Shown: positions 7,383-10,389 of the stretch, piece after piece
How positions within the stretch are numbered: the first letter of the stretch is position 1
Layout: every line of letters starts with the position of its first letter
Notes under the pieces: model-generated
Told to the model about the DNA's origin: nothing
What the model saw: the letters and a program-made list of their open reading frames with translations, nothing else
Database searches by the model: none
Position numbers and translations under genes: made by a program
Assembly: GCA_002366635.1 (NCBI GenBank)
Contig: DFBN01000019.1
Location: 1 to 10,389 of the forward strand
DNA: 10,389 nt
DNA from: Caldifarciminota bacterium UBA3079
GTDB taxonomy: Bacteria; Hydrothermota; Tepidihabitantia; Tepidihabitantales; Tepidihabitantaceae
Reading direction: 5' to 3'

Positions 7383-7807
7383 AATTCTATCGGGACAGGT
7401 TTCTGTGCCTGTTGTTTGTGCTCGGGGCCAGAGTAAATGTGAAGACGGAGCATCCTTCTGGACTGGTGCCGGTTTTTCGGCAACATTCGCTTGACCGCCA
7501 ATTCCAGGGGGCGAGTTGGAAATCTTTCTACTATTTGCTGGTATGTCCGCTGTTTCAGGCCGCCCGGATACATGGAATGATGATAATAAATCTTGTCTGT
7601 TTGCTTCTTGCCGGTTACGCGGATGCCTTTTGCATTGACGACTACCACATGGTCACCGGCGTCAACATGTGGTGTATAGAAAGGTTTATGTTTGCCCATG
7701 AGCAATCTGGCAATCCTGCTGGCAAGCCGGCCCAGCACCTGGCCCTGGGCATCAACCAGATACCAGTTGCGCATAACAGCTTCTTTCTTAAGTACAAAAA
7801 TCTTCAT
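7379..7807 (-). CDS. rplM: 50S ribosomal protein L13
   Basis: L13 is an early-assembling 50S protein. The 142-residue sequence contains WYLVDAQGQVLGRLAS (15-30), GKHKPFYTPHVDAGDHVVVVNA, VTGKKQTDKIYYHHSMYPGGL and the late RMLPKN, typical and full length. The ATG at 7805-7807 has a good Shine-Dalgarno, AAGGAAG (7814-7820), 6 bases upstream; an internal ATG at codon 12 would remove the usual N-terminal arm and lacks support. It is the first gene of the nine-gene run. In E. coli, L13 is reported to repress its own rplM-rpsI mRNA; a similar loop here is possible but unproven. Confidence 0.97.
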   Translation of the reverse strand: MKIFVLKKEAVMRNWYLVDAQGQVLGRLASRIARLLMGKHKPFYTPHVDAGDHVVVVNAKGIRVTGKKQTDKIYYHHSMYPGGLKQRTYQQIVERFPTRPLELAVKRMLPKNRHQSRRMLRLHIYSGPEHKQQAQKPVPIEL

Positions 7808-7819
7808 TTACAGCTTCCT

Positions 7820-7847
7820 TTTATACTGAAATATACCTTTCTGTCAA
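7820..7847 (-). promoter_or_regulatory. Proximal promoter-like element upstream of rplM
   Basis: The minus strand carries a perfect -35 TTGACA (7842-7847), a 16-base spacer and a -10 TATAAA (7820-7825, 5 of 6). However, the predicted start of transcription, near 7813, would remove most of the rplM ribosome binding site at 7814-7820 and leave an almost leaderless mRNA. It may therefore be unused, or may make a special leaderless transcript. The sequence match is real; function is doubtful. Confidence 0.3.
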
Positions 7848-7852
7848 GGATA
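7832..7852 (-). other. Small hairpin in the rplM leader
   Basis: In the leader made from the distal promoter, TATCCTT (7846-7852) can pair with AAGG and ATA (7832-7839, one bulged T) around a 6-base loop GACAGA. It ends about 24 bases before the rplM ATG. It is a possible site for control by L13, but it is short and also coincides with the proximal -35 element, so pairing may be chance. Confidence 0.25.
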
Positions 7853-7869
7853 AGCAGATAAGACTATGG

Positions 7870-7897
7870 AGTATAGCAATCCATTCGGAACAATCAA
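7870..7897 (-). promoter_or_regulatory. Distal promoter candidate for the rplM operon
   Basis: On the minus strand, -35 TTGATT (7892-7897, 4 of 6), a 16-base spacer and -10 TATACT (7870-7875, 5 of 6) would start transcription near 7863. That gives a leader of about 55 bases that includes the AAGGAAG ribosome binding site of rplM. It lies in the 106-base gap between the helicase gene and rplM, the only non-coding room upstream of the nine-gene run, so it is the best candidate for the main operon promoter. Confidence 0.45.
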
Positions 7898-7913
7898 TAT
7901 TAGAATCGCAGGG

Positions 7914-9881
7914 TCAAATGTCCGGATTATCAACCTTGCGCAGGAACCGGACTACCTGATTGAAGCTCGTAGTAAGCGGCAGTTCTTTGGGAAGCGATTT
8001 CAGAAAAGAGTTTCCATAACCGCGGTCCAGTATCCTGCGGTCAAGCACACAGACTACGCCACGGTCTTTTTTAGTCCGAATGAGACGGCCAAATCCCTGG
8101 CGGAATCTGAGAACCGCAGTCGGCACCTGATAGGTGTTAAAAGGGTCAATTCTCTGTTTGCGCAGTTGTTCGGCAATGGCGGTAAGCCTGGGGTCGTCTG
8201 GGACTTCAAACGGAAGCCGGCAGATGATGAGACAGGTCAGGGATTCGCCCGGCACATCTATTCCCTGCCAGAAAGACTGGGTTGCGAACAGGACCGAATG
8301 GGTGTCGTTTCTGAACTGTTGGAGTAATTGTGCCACTGGGAGTTCGCCCTGATAAAGATGGGTATAAGAATGCTGGGGAATCAGGTTACGCACCCGGTTC
8401 ATCATATCATAACTGGTAAAGAGAACGAGCGCGCGGCCATGACTGGCCTTGAGAATTCTCTGGATGAGCTTGGCGCCTGCCTGGTTGAAATCGGGATGAT
8501 TCGGGGGCGGAATCTTGTTAGCCACGAACAAAAGGCTGTTGTGGCCGTGGTCAAAAGGCGAGTCCAACTGCAAAGTCTTAAATTGGTCCAGGCCGAGGCG
8601 TGAGGATATGAAACCGAACTCATCGGCGACAGTGAGGGTTGCCGATGTCATTATGGTGCTTGTGAATCCGGGATAAACAAGTTCCTTAAGTTTGTGAGCG
8701 ATATCCAAAGGCGCAGAAATCAGGTTGATGTTGTTTGCCCCGGTGCGCTCGACCCATTGAACAGCATTTTCTGTATCCAGGTCCATGAATTCGGTCAGAG
8801 AATTGGCCGTATCCTCAAGCTTTCTCGCGGTGCCTTTGAGTTCTGATGCAAGGTGCTCATCATCGGCATCCCGGGCCGTTTTATTAAGTGATGCGCTCAG
8901 ACGATTCAATGCCGAAACCGGGACCGCTTGAAGCGGCTGTTTGAGACGCAAACGGATGGCATCGGGCCCAAGAAGCGATTCTGTTTCTTGAAAGAAATTC
9001 AGGAGTTCGTTGCGGCAGAAACCGACTTCTTTTTCGATATTTTCCACGATTCCGGCTTGATGCGCCAGGGCATGAATAAGACCCCTTCCGGCAACAGGAC
9101 AGATATAATCAAGAATCTGGGAAAGCCGGCGTTGCGATACCCTGATGCCGAAATGACGGACACATGCATCTTCAAGTCGGTTGGCTTCGTCGAATATGAC
9201 AGCATCCATCTTTGGGAGGAGTTCTGTTTCAGCGGCCAGGCCGGCAAAAAAGAGTGAATGGTTGACAATGAGCATAGCCGATTTTTCCCAGTTCCTTCTG
9301 GCACGGTAATAAAAACAGTCTGAGAAATAAGGGCAGTCATTTCTGCGGCAGGTTGTCGGGTCACGGCAAATACGGTGCCAGAGCTTGGCAGGTAGAGGAT
9401 GGGGGTAATTGAGCAGGATGCCTTGGGTAGTAGTTTCTGCCCAATCAAGAAGTCGTGAGGCTGTAGCTGCTTCCTGCCTGGTGTCGAAAAGACCGCGCGC
9501 GAGCCTGGAGCGGAGCCGGAACCGGCATAAATAGTTTTCCTGGCCATATGCCACAGCTACTTTGGGAAGGTCGGGGATGAGTTTGCGCACCAGTGGAATA
9601 TCCTGGTTGATGAGCTGGCTTTGTAAGAGCCGAGTATAGGTGGAAACTGCAACCCTTTTTCTGGTCTTTATCACCCATGTCACAGCCGGTACAAGATAGG
9701 CCAAGCTTTTGCCGATGCCTGTTCCTGCTTCTATTGCCAGATTAGAGCCGGTCGTGAGTGCGTGCCATACATGGCTTGCCATTTCTTCCTGCTGGGGCCG
9801 GTATTCATAAGTAGGTAATACCTGACCAAGCCTGCTGCCAGGACGAAACAGAGATGTCGGGTCAGTGATTATGGGATTCAT
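7914..9881 (-). CDS. dinG: DinG/XPD-family iron-sulphur ATP-dependent DNA helicase
   Basis: This is a superfamily 2 helicase of the DinG/YoaA/XPD group, which unwinds DNA 5' to 3' in repair and in resolving unusual structures. Counting from the chosen start (655 residues): Walker A AGTGIGKS (52-59); four likely cluster cysteines C119 (NYLC), C178, C183 and C189, whose last spacings equal those I recall for E. coli DinG; Walker B DEAN (231-234) in place of the common DEAH; motif III TSATLT (412-417); motif V QSFWQGIDVPGE (535-546); motif VI RQGFGRLIR (594-602). The frame stays open to an ATG at 9930-9932, but that would overlap the upstream gene by 71 bases. The ATG at 9879-9881 overlaps it by 20 and gives the usual N-terminus before LPTYEYRPQQ. 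No nuclease domain is present. The symbol is by family, not proven orthology. Confidence 0.92.
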   Translation of the reverse strand: MNPIITDPTSLFRPGSRLGQVLPTYEYRPQQEEMASHVWHALTTGSNLAIEAGTGIGKSLAYLVPAVTWVIKTRKRVAVSTYTRLLQSQLINQDIPLVRKLIPDLPKVAVAYGQENYLCRFRLRSRLARGLFDTRQEAATASRLLDWAETTTQGILLNYPHPLPAKLWHRICRDPTTCRRNDCPYFSDCFYYRARRNWEKSAMLIVNHSLFFAGLAAETELLPKMDAVIFDEANRLEDACVRHFGIRVSQRRLSQILDYICPVAGRGLIHALAHQAGIVENIEKEVGFCRNELLNFFQETESLLGPDAIRLRLKQPLQAVPVSALNRLSASLNKTARDADDEHLASELKGTARKLEDTANSLTEFMDLDTENAVQWVERTGANNINLISAPLDIAHKLKELVYPGFTSTIMTSATLTVADEFGFISSRLGLDQFKTLQLDSPFDHGHNSLLFVANKIPPPNHPDFNQAGAKLIQRILKASHGRALVLFTSYDMMNRVRNLIPQHSYTHLYQGELPVAQLLQQFRNDTHSVLFATQSFWQGIDVPGESLTCLIICRLPFEVPDDPRLTAIAEQLRKQRIDPFNTYQVPTAVLRFRQGFGRLIRTKKDRGVVCVLDRRILDRGYGNSFLKSLPKELPLTTSFNQVVRFLRKVDNPDI

Positions 9882-10233
9882 CAGATATGTGATAGTCACG
9901 GATGAATGCCTGGTCAAAATCATAAACAGCATGGAAATCCTCTGGCCGGTCTTTTGTGGTCTTGGACATCAGACCGGCATTCACAAGGTGGAACACAATC
10001 GTGCCGAAATCATCTGTGGTGTGCACTCCCCATGAGTTGAGAACCGATTTTGCGATGCGTCCATATCGCTCGTGCGCAAGGGCCTTTATCCCTTCAAGCA
10101 GTTCTTTTCCTGTAACATGACGCTTGTGCTTGAAAAGTTTCTGGGCAACCGCGAGTGCTTCGAATACAAAAAGATACGCCTCGATACCAAACTTCGGGTC
10201 ATTTTCGATGATTCGTTCAAGCCTGTTAGGCAT
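9862..10233 (-). CDS. Minf_1886 family protein of unknown function
   Basis: This small soluble protein (123 residues from the chosen ATG) matches what I recall of the Minf_1886 family, best known from Planctomycetes and Verrucomicrobia, with no known function. Recognisable blocks are EAYLFVFEAL (18-27), RHVTGKELLEGI (38-49), the near-invariant VLNSWGVHTTDDFG (64-77), IVFHLVNAGLMSKT (78-91) and a DFHAVYDFDQAF acidic end (98-109). It has no signal peptide or membrane segment and is mostly helical by appearance. The frame extends upstream to a TTG at 10267-10269 (135 residues), but the ATG at 10231-10233 places the first motif at the usual distance from the start; neither has a clear Shine-Dalgarno. 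Its end overlaps the helicase start by 20 bases, so the two are probably co-translated. Confidence 0.8.
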   Translation of the reverse strand: MPNRLERIIENDPKFGIEAYLFVFEALAVAQKLFKHKRHVTGKELLEGIKALAHERYGRIAKSVLNSWGVHTTDDFGTIVFHLVNAGLMSKTTKDRPEDFHAVYDFDQAFIRDYHISDESHNH

Positions 10234-10296
10234 TCTCAGAATTCTAGCCCGAGTTTTTTCCGCACGCAAGTGTAAAAGCCGGTATTTCCTTGAACT

Positions 10297-10389
10297 TTAT
10301 TTCCCGATGATGACCTTTGTGGTTTTGATGTCCTTCTCGCTCCGCAGGAAATAGACGCCAGGACTCAGATGCCGGATGTCGTTTGCGCC
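10297..10389 (-). CDS. C-terminal end of a probable secreted protein with a sorting-type tail (partial)
   Basis: The minus strand is open from the window edge to a TAA at 10297-10299, giving the last 30 residues of a gene that begins outside. The residues include DIRHLSPGVYFLRSEKD (4-20) and end in TTKVIIGK. A GVYF(L/I/V)R strand followed by a short turn, then a basic strand ending in KV(I/V)(I/V) and a terminal K or R, is the pattern of C-terminal sorting domains of type IX secretion cargo (Por_Secre_tail) and related tails common in FCB and WOR-3-like bacteria. The parent protein, probably extracellular or surface-bound, is unknown. A 63-base gap separates it from the next gene, in which I see no terminator or clear promoter. 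Confidence 0.6.
   Translation of the reverse strand, partial: GANDIRHLSPGVYFLRSEKDIKTTKVIIGK

Noticed and set aside
7866..8327. Plus-strand open frame of 153 codons opposite the helicase C-terminus
   Set aside because: It covers conserved helicase motifs V and VI on the other strand and lacks a recognisable domain or ribosome binding site.
9882..9932. Upstream extension of the helicase to an ATG at 9930-9932
   Set aside because: It would overlap the Minf_1886-type gene by 71 bases and add 17 residues with no match to the usual N-terminus of the family.
10235..10260. Possible plus-strand terminator ending in a T run at 10254-10259
   Set aside because: The preceding bases form only a 3-base stem, and there is no plus-strand gene to terminate.
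10234..10269. TTG-started extension of the Minf_1886-type gene
   Set aside because: The 12 extra residues are basic and lack family similarity, no Shine-Dalgarno precedes the TTG, and the downstream ATG gives the usual N-terminus. Not fully excluded, since TTG starts are used elsewhere in the window.

Overview
The window is a compact bacterial stretch of roughly even base composition. Every protein gene lies on the minus strand and only a partial tRNA lies on the plus strand. The genes are almost all core housekeeping. The best lineage clues are two: the fragment at 10297-10389 encodes a tail resembling the C-terminal sorting domains of secreted proteins in Bacteroidota and related FCB bacteria and in candidate phyla such as WOR-3, and the Minf_1886-type protein belongs to a family best known from Planctomycetes and Verrucomicrobia. 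The gene order L13-S9-S2-EF-Ts-UMP kinase-RRF-UppS-CdsA fits such lineages. I infer an uncultivated FCB or WOR-3-like bacterium; this is inference, not proof.

Layout in minus-strand transcription order, from the right edge: (1) 10297-10389, end of a probable exported protein; (2) 9862-10233, a small Minf_1886-family protein, overlapping (3) 7914-9881, a DinG/XPD-type iron-sulphur helicase; (4) 1978-7807, a nine-gene run rplM-rpsI-rpsB-tsf-pyrH-frr-uppS-cdsA plus a UPF0282-type metallo-beta-lactamase-fold protein; (5) 111-1751, an acyl-CoA synthetase with its own promoter; (6) 1-45, the 3' half of a CAT-anticodon tRNA, probably initiator, converging on the synthetase gene.

The nine-gene run links translation (L13, S9, S2, EF-Ts, ribosome recycling), UMP supply (UMP kinase) and envelope lipid synthesis (undecaprenyl diphosphate and CDP-diacylglycerol). 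Seven of its eight junctions overlap and the other has a 3-base gap, so strong translational coupling is likely. Five of its nine starts are GTG or TTG. The last member, a UPF0282-type hydrolase, is the least understood gene here.

No gene-free stretch exceeds 300 bases. The longest is 1752-1977 (226 bases), which holds a good promoter candidate and short repeats. I saw no CRISPR array, insertion sequence, toxin-antitoxin or phage gene, and no convincing intrinsic terminator. I did not find a clearly new multi-gene system; the items worth a second look are the UPF0282 gene in its operon context, the sorting-tail fragment, the unusual tRNA anticodon stem, and the Minf_1886-helicase overlap.
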